NCBI GenBank assembly: GCA_025210965.1
Contig: JAOAQY010000239.1
Coordinates: forward strand, 1-32,078
Source of the DNA: Tissierellales bacterium
GTDB lineage: Bacteria > Bacillota > Clostridia > Tissierellales > JAOAQY01
DNA: 32,078 bases
Direction: 5' to 3'
In this document: one piece after another, positions 15,434-22,693 of the stretch
Position numbering within the stretch: position 1 is the stretch's first letter
How the letters are laid out: the number at the start of each line of letters is the position of its first letter
Notes under the pieces: generated by a model
Database searches by the model: none
Told to the model about the DNA's origin: nothing
The model's input: the letters and a program-made list of their open reading frames with translations, nothing else
Position numbers and translations under genes: made by a program

Positions 15434-17950
15434 TTAGTTACTAGATAATTCTATTTCTTCTTCAGAAATATCTACAGTAGTGTGATGTTCTGTTGGAAGA
15501 ACTGCTTGAGTTCTAACTCGAGGAGATACTAAAACATCATTTGTAGCATATTTTAACATTCTTAAAAAATCATTTTCTGAGTCATCAGGATAAAAGTCTT
15601 TTTCAAATTCTTCAACATATTGATATAGAGCTACTTTTCTATCTAAGCCATTTGTTTCAAAATTTTGTCTTATTGCGACTTGTTCTTGTGATGATACAGT
15701 GAAGCTTCTACCGAAAGTAGAACTCAAACTATTTGAGATAGAAGAACCAACTGAAAAATCTGAAGAAACTCCACCGCTTGGAGCACCTTGATGTCCACCA
15801 GCGCCAGCAGTAACTCCAATTTTTGTTCCAAAGTCAAGACTAGTACTAACTGTTTTCGCTAGGCTAGTCGTCTCAGTTTCAGAAGTTCCTGTGGTTAATG
15901 ATTCAGTTAAATTTACACTACTTCCAGTTGCTCCAACTCTTGTTTCTTTTACTAGTTTCCAGTAAGAGCGGTTTACTAATTTAGGGACGTCATAGAATGG
16001 ACCTCCAGTTTCAAAAACAATACTAAATACTACATCGCCACTTGCAATTTGAGGGCAATCTGGAATATCATCGAAACTTTCTACTAGAACTCCATCAGGT
16101 CCAATAAATCCTACTGCATGATCCCATTTTGATCCAGGAGCAGGCCAAAAATGAGTTGTTTCAGTAAATATATCATCTTCTTTTCTATCGAGAAATTCTA
16201 TTCTATCATTTTGAATAGCCATTCTTTCTTTTGCTACCAAGTCTATTATTACAGTTTCAGGACGACTAACTTGTTCACGTACAAGTATTTTTTCTGGCAT
16301 TCCTTCAGAGTACCAATTTGGATTTGAAATAAGAGGTACTGTAGGTGAATCAATGTTCTCAAGTCCTACCTTCTTTTGTTTTACTTTTACCATTTCATCA
16401 AATAAGTCTTTTACCATTTGATTGTTTGAATCATAATTGAAGTTGTATAAAAGATGTTTTTGCGCATAGGATACTTCTTCTAAAGCATCATTCATTTCAG
16501 AGATCGATTCAGATGAGTATGCATCTTCTAGTGTGGATATTGCGTGTTCTAGAAGTCTTTCGGATGATGCATCTCTTTTTAAGTAAGTTATTTGTTGCTC
16601 TAAATTGATTATAGTATTTGAGTCTTCTGTAAAGTTCAAATCGTCAATCAATAATTTTTTTAGATCTTGAGCATTTTGCCCAGCTTCATAAAGTTCTTTT
16701 AAGTGTATGCCACTCATTTGATATAGAACTGAACTAACTTGATTCATTATAGAATTAACAAGTGGAGAAGCTAAACTTTGTATTGATTGATCTAGAGTTC
16801 TGATTGATTCACTTTGAGGTGAGTAACTATCTTTAATTAATTCTTCTCTCGTTTTTAAAGCATTTTTTGCAGCATCCATCAATTCAATATAGCTTTCTTT
16901 AGATTCATCCCACGCAAGGTAAGTATATTTTCCAGAGGCAATAGCAGCATCAATTTTTTCTATAGCAGAGCTTATAGGAAGAGAATCATCTAAACCATTT
17001 AGGGCACGGTCAATTCTGCTTATTGCGTAATTTAGCCTTATAACTTCGCTAGAGTCAGGAGCTAGACGATAGTCTTCTATTAGCATAGTTTTTGAAGCAT
17101 CTGCGTGAGCTTTTGCAATCTCTAATTTAGAATATTCTTTTGATGCAATGGCATCATTTATTTGATTGATAGTATCCGTTACTAAAAATTCTGGAAGTCT
17201 CTGATTTGCGTTTTCGGCTTCAATCTCCAAATTTTGAATTAATTCTGAATTTAAATCAAGATTATATTCTGTTATTAATGTGTTTTTTGCATTTTCAATG
17301 AATGATAAAGATTTTTTTATTTCACTAAAAGATTCGCTTTTTATAGCAACATCTAATTTATTTGAAGCTTCTGTGGCTACGATATTAGGACAATTTTCTT
17401 TAAAAGCATCTATAGAAGAAGATAGACCTTGGACTAATTCATGATTACTATCTAGATTTTCAGTGTCAGTTAAATAAGATATTGTTTTATTACCATTATC
17501 TATTACCACTTGGATATTTGCAGAGCTTGATGAATCCGATACTGCAGTAAATGAATTTTTAGCTAAATCAACTAGTGCAGTTTGCATAGTGATTATTAAA
17601 GAATCTATTTTTACTAGAGATTGGGAATCTGATGGAACTCCAAAGCTATTTACTAAATCATTTTTTGTTGATTTAGCGCTTGAAATGTGGTTTGTAAATA
17701 TTCCATAATAGCGTTCTAAATCATTGCTTTCTAGAATCCTATCAGCGACAGTTGCATTACGGGTACAATAATCAGCATCATTTTCAATCATTTCTATAAA
17801 CATCTGAGCTAGAGATTCATCGAAAGAGTCATCTGAGTTAGCTGATTCAGATGCTAAAGCTATATTAGCTGTATTTGCAAATGGGAATTGGGTAGCCAAT
17901 GTCGCAGCAGCTAGAAGTAGTGTTACTTTTTTACTATGATATTTTTTCAT
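15434..17950 (-). CDS. large secreted protein: helical repeats plus aerolysin-like region
   Basis: I do not recognise this 838-residue protein as a named family. A signal peptide spans about 1-34 (cleavage likely after ALA). Residues about 80-525 are predicted helical and hold some seven degenerate units of roughly 55-75 residues. Their shared pattern is a helix ending in LI-x-DY/EY, then D-S-x-x-I-x-x-L; compare LITEYNLDLNSELIQNL (225-241) and LIEDYRLAPDSSEVIRL (290-306). Residues about 540-675 look like a beta-rich globular domain with many aromatics. Residues 676-760 alternate Ser/Thr with hydrophobics around a Gly-rich turn (712-728). This is the look of the membrane-inserting hairpin of aerolysin/ETX-MTX2 pore-forming toxins. 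The tail (761-838) is charged. A toxin role is inference. It has its own promoter and AGAGGTG before the ATG. Confidence 0.6.
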   Translation of the reverse strand: MKKYHSKKVTLLLAAATLATQFPFANTANIALASESANSDDSFDESLAQMFIEMIENDADYCTRNATVADRILESNDLERYYGIFTNHISSAKSTKNDLVNSFGVPSDSQSLVKIDSLIITMQTALVDLAKNSFTAVSDSSSSANIQVVIDNGNKTISYLTDTENLDSNHELVQGLSSSIDAFKENCPNIVATEASNKLDVAIKSESFSEIKKSLSFIENAKNTLITEYNLDLNSELIQNLEIEAENANQRLPEFLVTDTINQINDAIASKEYSKLEIAKAHADASKTMLIEDYRLAPDSSEVIRLNYAISRIDRALNGLDDSLPISSAIEKIDAAIASGKYTYLAWDESKESYIELMDAAKNALKTREELIKDSYSPQSESIRTLDQSIQSLASPLVNSIMNQVSSVLYQMSGIHLKELYEAGQNAQDLKKLLIDDLNFTEDSNTIINLEQQITYLKRDASSERLLEHAISTLEDAYSSESISEMNDALEEVSYAQKHLLYNFNYDSNNQMVKDLFDEMVKVKQKKVGLENIDSPTVPLISNPNWYSEGMPEKILVREQVSRPETVIIDLVAKERMAIQNDRIEFLDRKEDDIFTETTHFWPAPGSKWDHAVGFIGPDGVLVESFDDIPDCPQIASGDVVFSIVFETGGPFYDVPKLVNRSYWKLVKETRVGATGSSVNLTESLTTGTSETETTSLAKTVSTSLDFGTKIGVTAGAGGHQGAPSGGVSSDFSVGSSISNSLSSTFGRSFTVSSQEQVAIRQNFETNGLDRKVALYQYVEEFEKDFYPDDSENDFLRMLKYATNDVLVSPRVRTQAVLPTEHHTTVDISEEEIELSSN

Positions 17951-18080
17951 AAATAAGCACCTCTTTAAAATTTTTTAGTGTTAGATTTATGTCGATATTT
18001 CTTATGTCTTATTTGAGATTACACGCGCATATAATCATAAAAATACAGATATTTCAAAATATACATATATTTATGAAAAT

Positions 18081-18109
18081 ATTGTATAATAAAACGCAAG
18101 ATAAGTCAA
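18081..18109 (-). promoter_or_regulatory. predicted promoter of the large secreted protein
   Basis: On the minus strand: TTGACT (18109-18104), a 17-bp spacer, then TACAAT (18086-18081). Transcription would start near 18074, giving an untranslated leader of about 125 bases. Confidence 0.55.
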
Positions 18110-18166
18110 CGCTGTAAATAAAAATGTTTAACAAATTACAAAAATGAGAAAAAAATTCGAATATTT

Positions 18167-18195
18167 TTGACTTGAAAAAAATATTGCCATAAAAT
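18167..18195 (+). promoter_or_regulatory. predicted promoter of Tet(M)-like GTPase gene
   Basis: TTGACT, a 17-bp spacer, then TAAAAT. The start site would be about 14 bases before the ATG, so there is no room for the leader-peptide attenuator known from tet(M). Confidence 0.6.
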
Positions 18196-18215
18196 ATAAG
18201 AAACGAGGTGGTAAT

Positions 18216-20168
18216 ATGAAAAAAACTATAGGGATACTAGCACATGTAGATGCAGGTAAAACAACATTTTCGGAACAGCTGTTTTGCAATGCGGGTGTTA
18301 TTTCAAAAGCAGGTAGAGTAGATCACAAAAATAGTTTTCTAGATGATGACGATATAGAGAAAAAAAGAGGTATTACTATATATTTTGGCCAAGGGTATTT
18401 TGAGTATAATGATTCTAAATATTATATATTAGATACTCCGGGGCATATAGATTTCTCATCTGAAATGGAGAGGGCGTTCCCTATTTTAGATTATGCAGTA
18501 TTGATTGTAAGTGCTGTTGAGGGGGTGCAAGCTCATACTGAAACTATTTGGGAATATTTAGATACATATAATATACCGACATTTATATTTATAAATAAAA
18601 TAGATAGGGTAGGAGCAGTAGAGCAAAATGTACTTAAACATTTTGAAGAAAACTTCAATATAAAAATGATTGATTTGAAAGACATTGATGATGGAGGTCA
18701 GCTGAGTGGAGAGCTAATTGAAAGCATTGCTGAGTTAAAAGACGAATGGCTTGAAGGCTATTTAAACGATGACTTTGATAATGAGATATGGCAAAATTGC
18801 TTTACAGAAGCTATAAGAAATAGAAAAGTATTTCCTTATATAAGTGGTTCAGCATTAAAAAATAATGGTGTGGAATCGTTTTTTAGTAGATTTGATAGAT
18901 TTACAAGTACAGCCTACAATGAAGATAGTGCATTTGGAGGCAAAGTATACAAAGTAGTATATGATAAAGACGGAGCTAGATGGTCATATGTAAAGGCTTA
19001 TACTGGTCAAATTAAAGTCAGAGACTACTTAAAATATGGAGCTGATGAGATAAATGAGAAAATTACAGAAATAGTTAGAATAAATGGAAGAAATCGAAAA
19101 AAAATCAATCAGATAAAAGCTGGTGAATTAGCAGCAATTAGAGGCTTAAGTGAAACTAGAGTAGGACAAGGCGTTGGAATATTAAAATCTGATGAAGAAT
19201 ATGAAATATACCCAGTATTAAAAACTAAAGTGAAATTTATATCAAATATTGACCCCAAATTAGCATATAAATATTTCAAGTTTTTAGATGATGAAGATCC
19301 ATCACTTCAGGTTTTTTGGAATGAAGATAGACGTGAAATATATATTCACACTATGGGGGAGATACAACTTGAGGTTTTAAAAGAATCTATTATGGATAGA
19401 TTTAAAGTAGAGGTTAGTTTTGATGAGCCAGAAATAATATATAAGGAGACTATAGTTGGAGAAGTTATAGGAAGTGGACATTTTGAACCATTGAAACACT
19501 ATGCAGAAGTTCAATTAAAAATTGAGAGTGGAGAGAGAGGGAGTGGAATTCTATTTGAAAATAAATGTCATGCAGATGATTTATCAATTGGCTATCAAAA
19601 TTTAGTTAAGCAACATGTTTTTGAACGTAAACACAGAGGAGTGCTTACTGGAAGTGAACTTACTGATGTGAAAATAACACTTCTAACAGGAAAGTCCCAT
19701 AACAAGCACACTGAAGGTGGCGATTTTAGAGAAGCCACTTATAGAGCTATTAGACAAGGATTAAAAGAAGCTAAGAGTAAATTACTCGAACCATATTACA
19801 AATTCAAAATAAAAGTACCATCCAAATGTATTGGAAAGCTGTTATCTGATTTACAGATACTAAAAGCTGATAGTGAAGAACCAATATTAGATGAAGATTA
19901 TGCCATTGTTTCAGGTATAGTTCCAGTATCAAAATTTAGAGGATATGAAAAAAAGATAGCTATTTATACAAGTGGAAGAGGTGTGGTAAATTTAAAATTT
20001 GAAGGATATAGGGATTGCCATGATGAAAATGAAATAATAGGTATTTTTAATTATGATGCAAATAATGATGAAGGGCATAGTCCGGATTCTATATTTTGCT
20101 CTAAAGGAAAACATTACAAAATTGCTTGGAATGAAGCAAAAAAGTATATGCATACAGTTTTGAAATAG
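18216..20168 (+). CDS. Tet(M)-like ribosomal-protection-type GTPase
   Basis: Translation GTPase of the EF-G/Tet(M) superfamily, 650 residues, close to the usual 640-660. G motifs: AHVDAGKT (9-16), RGITI (51-55), DTPGH (73-77), NKID (127-130). The order of domains (G, II, III, IV, V) follows Tet(M), and the C-terminal part contains LLEPYYKFKI as in that family. The domain-IV loop that in Tet(M)/Tet(O) reads YSPVS is GKSHNKHTEGGDF here. The C-terminus ends in PDSIFCSKGKHYKIAW, a form I associate with clostridial chromosomal Tet(M)-like proteins and the TetB(P) branch. It acts on the ribosome. Tetracycline resistance is possible but not implied. GAGGTGG precedes the ATG, and a radical SAM gene follows in the same direction. 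Confidence 0.85.
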   Translation: MKKTIGILAHVDAGKTTFSEQLFCNAGVISKAGRVDHKNSFLDDDDIEKKRGITIYFGQGYFEYNDSKYYILDTPGHIDFSSEMERAFPILDYAVLIVSAVEGVQAHTETIWEYLDTYNIPTFIFINKIDRVGAVEQNVLKHFEENFNIKMIDLKDIDDGGQLSGELIESIAELKDEWLEGYLNDDFDNEIWQNCFTEAIRNRKVFPYISGSALKNNGVESFFSRFDRFTSTAYNEDSAFGGKVYKVVYDKDGARWSYVKAYTGQIKVRDYLKYGADEINEKITEIVRINGRNRKKINQIKAGELAAIRGLSETRVGQGVGILKSDEEYEIYPVLKTKVKFISNIDPKLAYKYFKFLDDEDPSLQVFWNEDRREIYIHTMGEIQLEVLKESIMDRFKVEVSFDEPEIIYKETIVGEVIGSGHFEPLKHYAEVQLKIESGERGSGILFENKCHADDLSIGYQNLVKQHVFERKHRGVLTGSELTDVKITLLTGKSHNKHTEGGDFREATYRAIRQGLKEAKSKLLEPYYKFKIKVPSKCIGKLLSDLQILKADSEEPILDEDYAIVSGIVPVSKFRGYEKKIAIYTSGRGVVNLKFEGYRDCHDENEIIGIFNYDANNDEGHSPDSIFCSKGKHYKIAWNEAKKYMHTVLK

Positions 20169-20223
20169 GACAAATAGCTGTCGTAAATTCACTGATAGAA
20201 TACATCTAAAAGGAGTGAAAAGA

Positions 20224-21108
20224 TTGGAATGGATTGATGCAAAAACTATTTTATCAGGTTATTCTAAAAGTAATCCATGGTTTGGGTGTCATTACAATAT
20301 GAACTTGTATAAAGGATGTTCCCATGGATGTATTTATTGTGATAGTAGGAGTGAATGTTATCATATAGACAATTTTGATACAGTGAAAGCGAAAAAAGAT
20401 GCGATAAATATTTTAGAAAGAGAACTTAGAGGAAAACGGAGAACTGGGGTTATTGGTTTGGGAGCTATGTCTGATCCATACAATCCTTTTGAAAAAGATT
20501 TGAAATTAACTAGAAAAGCATTAGAAAAAATAGCAAAATATGGTTTTGGAGTGGCCATAGCGACTAAAAGTAATTTGATACTACGAGATATGGACATATT
20601 ACTAGAAATAAAGAAAAGGGCGCCGGTTTTAATTAAAATTACAATTACAACGGCGGATGATGAGCTTTCAAAAAAAATAGAACCTAGGGTCAATTGTAGC
20701 TCATCTCGATTTGAAGTTATAAATGAAATGTCTGAGATAGGAATATTTTCAGGAATATTGATGATGCCAGTTATACCTTTTTTAGAAGATAATGAAAACA
20801 ATATATTGAAGATTATTAAAAAAGCTAATGAATCAGGAGCAAAGTTTATATATCCTTCATTTGGCATGACATTAAGACAAAATCAAAGGGTGTATTTTTT
20901 GAAAGAAATTGAAAAAATATTTCCAGGAATGTGTCAAAAATACATTGATCAATTTAGAACTAATTATAATTGTAAATCTCCTAAAGCGACTGAACTTTTT
21001 GATATTTTTAAAAAAGAATGTGAAATTCACGGCATTTTGTATAGAATGAAAGATATAGTTGAGAGATATCAATCGGATTATGGAGAAAAGCAATTGTCAT
21101 TTTTGTAA
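20224..21108 (+). CDS. SplB-type radical SAM protein
   Basis: Radical S-adenosylmethionine enzyme of the COG1533/SPL-like group, 294 residues. The cluster-binding motif CxxxCxxC is C32-C36-C39 (GCSHGCIYC). The N-terminal NPWFGCHYNMNLYKGC and the GAMSDPYNPFEKD segment are typical of the family. True spore photoproduct lyase is longer (about 340) and this one is not assigned to DNA repair; the substrate is unknown. I chose the TTG at 20224: AGGAG (20211-20215) overlaps the upstream in-frame GTG at 20215, while the TTG lies 8 bases away. It starts 55 bases after the GTPase gene with no terminator between, so co-transcription is likely. Confidence 0.82.
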   Translation: MEWIDAKTILSGYSKSNPWFGCHYNMNLYKGCSHGCIYCDSRSECYHIDNFDTVKAKKDAINILERELRGKRRTGVIGLGAMSDPYNPFEKDLKLTRKALEKIAKYGFGVAIATKSNLILRDMDILLEIKKRAPVLIKITITTADDELSKKIEPRVNCSSSRFEVINEMSEIGIFSGILMMPVIPFLEDNENNILKIIKKANESGAKFIYPSFGMTLRQNQRVYFLKEIEKIFPGMCQKYIDQFRTNYNCKSPKATELFDIFKKECEIHGILYRMKDIVERYQSDYGEKQLSFL

Positions 21109-21135
21109 ATAGATAGAAATTAGTATGTAAAATTA

Positions 21136-21164
21136 TTGAATTAATTATTTATTTTAGTTATAAT
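21136..21164 (+). promoter_or_regulatory. predicted promoter of cobaltochelatase transcript
   Basis: TTGAAT, a 17-bp spacer, then a consensus TATAAT. The start would be near 21171, about 20 bases before the riboswitch aptamer. Confidence 0.6.
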
Positions 21165-21189
21165 GGACTAGGAAATAGAATAATATGCT

Positions 21190-21354
21190 TTTATGGTTAT
21201 CTAGATTAATACTGGATATTAAAAGGGAAAGAGGTGAAATTCCTCTACAGCCCCCGCTACTGTAAATAGTTATGAAATCTGTATGAGCCACTGGATTTAT
21301 CTGGGAAGGCAAAGAGAGTAAGTTTGAGCTATAAGTCAGGAGACCTGCCATGAA
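21190..21354 (+). ncRNA. cobalamin riboswitch aptamer
   Basis: Adenosylcobalamin-type riboswitch. The conserved B12-box string CAGCCCCCGCTACTGT is present at about 21248-21263, preceded by GGGAAAGAGGTGAAAT. The other core strings are GCCACTGG (about 21287), CTGGGAAGGC (21301-21310) and AAGTCAGGAGACCTGCC (21333-21349). The outer helix P1 can form between TTATGG (21191-21196) and CCATGA (21348-21353). Together with the terminator downstream it should switch off the secreted cobaltochelatase gene when cobalamin is plentiful. Confidence 0.95.
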
Positions 21355-21362
21355 TGAGAACT

Positions 21363-21396
21363 AAAAGTTGTAGACTTTTGAACTTCGGTGGGAAGT
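21363..21396 (+). other. two small hairpins after the cobalamin aptamer
   Basis: AAAAGT/ACTTTT (21363-21379) and ACTTC/GAAGT (about 21382-21396) are adjacent stems between the aptamer and the terminator. They may belong to the expression platform or to the kissing-loop partner of the aptamer. Which bases act as antiterminator cannot be settled by eye. Confidence 0.4.
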
Positions 21397-21429
21397 ATGA
21401 GTTTTAATCTAATAAATTTAGAATATTTT

Positions 21430-21464
21430 AAGGTTGACTTGTGTGTTTCAAGTTGACTTTTTTT
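21430..21464 (+). terminator. riboswitch-controlled terminator before cbiK
   Basis: AAGGTTGACTTG pairs with CAAGTTGACTTT over 12 bp (three G-T wobbles) around TGTGTTT, followed by a T run to 21464. It lies about 48 bases before the start codon. With the B12 aptamer upstream it forms a transcription attenuator. Confidence 0.85.
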
Positions 21465-21511
21465 ATTATAAAAGCTCATGCTCAAAATAGAAAAAGAGGG
21501 AGAGATTTTAA

Positions 21512-22525
21512 ATGAAAAAATTAGCGATTTTTGCGATGGTATTGATGTTAGGTGTAACAAGTTTGGGGGGAGCAAGTGTATTGGCTAATGAAACTGCAGA
21601 AAAAGCAGTTCAGACAATACAAGCAGATCAACAAAAAGAAGTCAAAAAAGGGATTTTAGTAGTAAGCTTTGGAACAAGTCACGCAGATACTAGAGCGCTT
21701 ACTATTGAAGCTGCTGAAAAGCAAATTCAAAAAACATTCCCAGAATATGATGTAAAAAGAGCATTCACATCTAAAATGATAATTAAGATTATTGACAAGA
21801 GAGATGGAGTTAAAGTAAATACGGTAGAAGAAGCTATGGAAGAATTCAAAAAAGAAGGATATACAGATATCATAGTTCAGCCACTACACATAATGAATGG
21901 AGCTGAGTACGATGAATTAGTTGAAGAAAGCACTCCTTATGCTGAGTCATTTAATACATTTGAAGTAGCTAGTCCGCTATTGACTTCGGTTGAAGATTAT
22001 AAAAACGTAGCAAAGGCATTAGAATCACAATTACCAGAGAGAAAAGAAGGCGAAGCAGTAGTATTTATGGGTCATGGAACTCATCACTTTGCAAATTCGA
22101 CATACCCGGCTATGGACTATGTATTTCATGATTTAGGATATGAAAATGTATTTGTTGGAACTGTAGAGGGCTACCCAAGCATAGAAGAAGTTAAAAAGCG
22201 ATTAGAAGAAAATAAGGTAAAAAAAGTTACATTGATGCCATTTATGTTAGTTGCAGGAGATCATGCAAAAAATGATATGGCTGGTGAAGAAGAAGATTCT
22301 TGGAAAAGCATATTAGAAAAAGCAGGCTATGAAGTGGAAATTTATTTACATGGATTGGGAGAAAATGAAGGCATAAGAAATATTTATGCTAGTCATACAC
22401 AAAATGAAATAGATCAACTTTTAGCAGAAGCAGCAGAATTAAAAGCACAAGAAGAAGCTAAGGCTAAAGAAACCGCAGAGGTTAAAGAAGTAGTGGTTGA
22501 AGTGAAGACAGAAGAAAAAAAATAG
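21512..22525 (+). CDS. cbiK: exported sirohydrochlorin cobaltochelatase, CbiK type
   Basis: Class II chelatase of 337 residues that would insert cobalt into sirohydrochlorin for anaerobic B12 synthesis. The CbiK domain spans about 45-305, with the N-terminal KKGILVVSFGTSHADTR, the metal-ligand motif GHGTHHFAN, and the C-terminal VAGDHAKNDM. In front is a signal peptide of about 25 residues (cleavage near VLA), so the protein is predicted to be exported. Exported CbiK is known from Desulfovibrio (periplasm). The C-terminus (about 305-337) is a low-complexity Ala/Glu/Lys tail. It is the sole gene behind the cobalamin riboswitch here. The ribosome binding site is GGGAGAG. Nickel or iron chelation is an alternative function. 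Confidence 0.88.
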   Translation: MKKLAIFAMVLMLGVTSLGGASVLANETAEKAVQTIQADQQKEVKKGILVVSFGTSHADTRALTIEAAEKQIQKTFPEYDVKRAFTSKMIIKIIDKRDGVKVNTVEEAMEEFKKEGYTDIIVQPLHIMNGAEYDELVEESTPYAESFNTFEVASPLLTSVEDYKNVAKALESQLPERKEGEAVVFMGHGTHHFANSTYPAMDYVFHDLGYENVFVGTVEGYPSIEEVKKRLEENKVKKVTLMPFMLVAGDHAKNDMAGEEEDSWKSILEKAGYEVEIYLHGLGENEGIRNIYASHTQNEIDQLLAEAAELKAQEEAKAKETAEVKEVVVEVKTEEKK

Positions 22526-22541
22526 AATAAATACAAATATT

Positions 22542-22600
22542 AATACCAAAATCTATATCTGTTCAAAATACAAATAGATATAGATTTTGGTATTTTTTTT
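22542..22600 (+). terminator. intrinsic terminator after cbiK
   Basis: A 19-bp perfect stem: AATACCAAAATCTATATCT with AGATATAGATTTTGGTATT, a loop of about 15 bases, and eight T. Confidence 0.93.
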
Positions 22601-22618
22601 GGTTAAAGATAATATAAG

Positions 22619-22648
22619 TTGACAATATTAATTGATAGTTCCTATAAT
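22619..22648 (+). promoter_or_regulatory. consensus sigma-A promoter of chemoreceptor gene
   Basis: TTGACA and TATAAT are both perfect hexamers, with an 18-bp spacer. The start site would be about 40 bases before the GTG start codon. This is the best promoter match in the window. A sigma-A rather than a flagellar sigma-D type is notable for a chemoreceptor. Confidence 0.75.
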
Positions 22649-22693
22649 GAAAGTGTGTAATCGTGTTCATAAATAAATTGTGGGGGGATTTTA

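Noticed and set aside
20361-20867. 168-codon minus-strand ORF
   Set aside because: It is antisense to the radical SAM gene, which has the cluster motif. It has no recognisable domain of its own.
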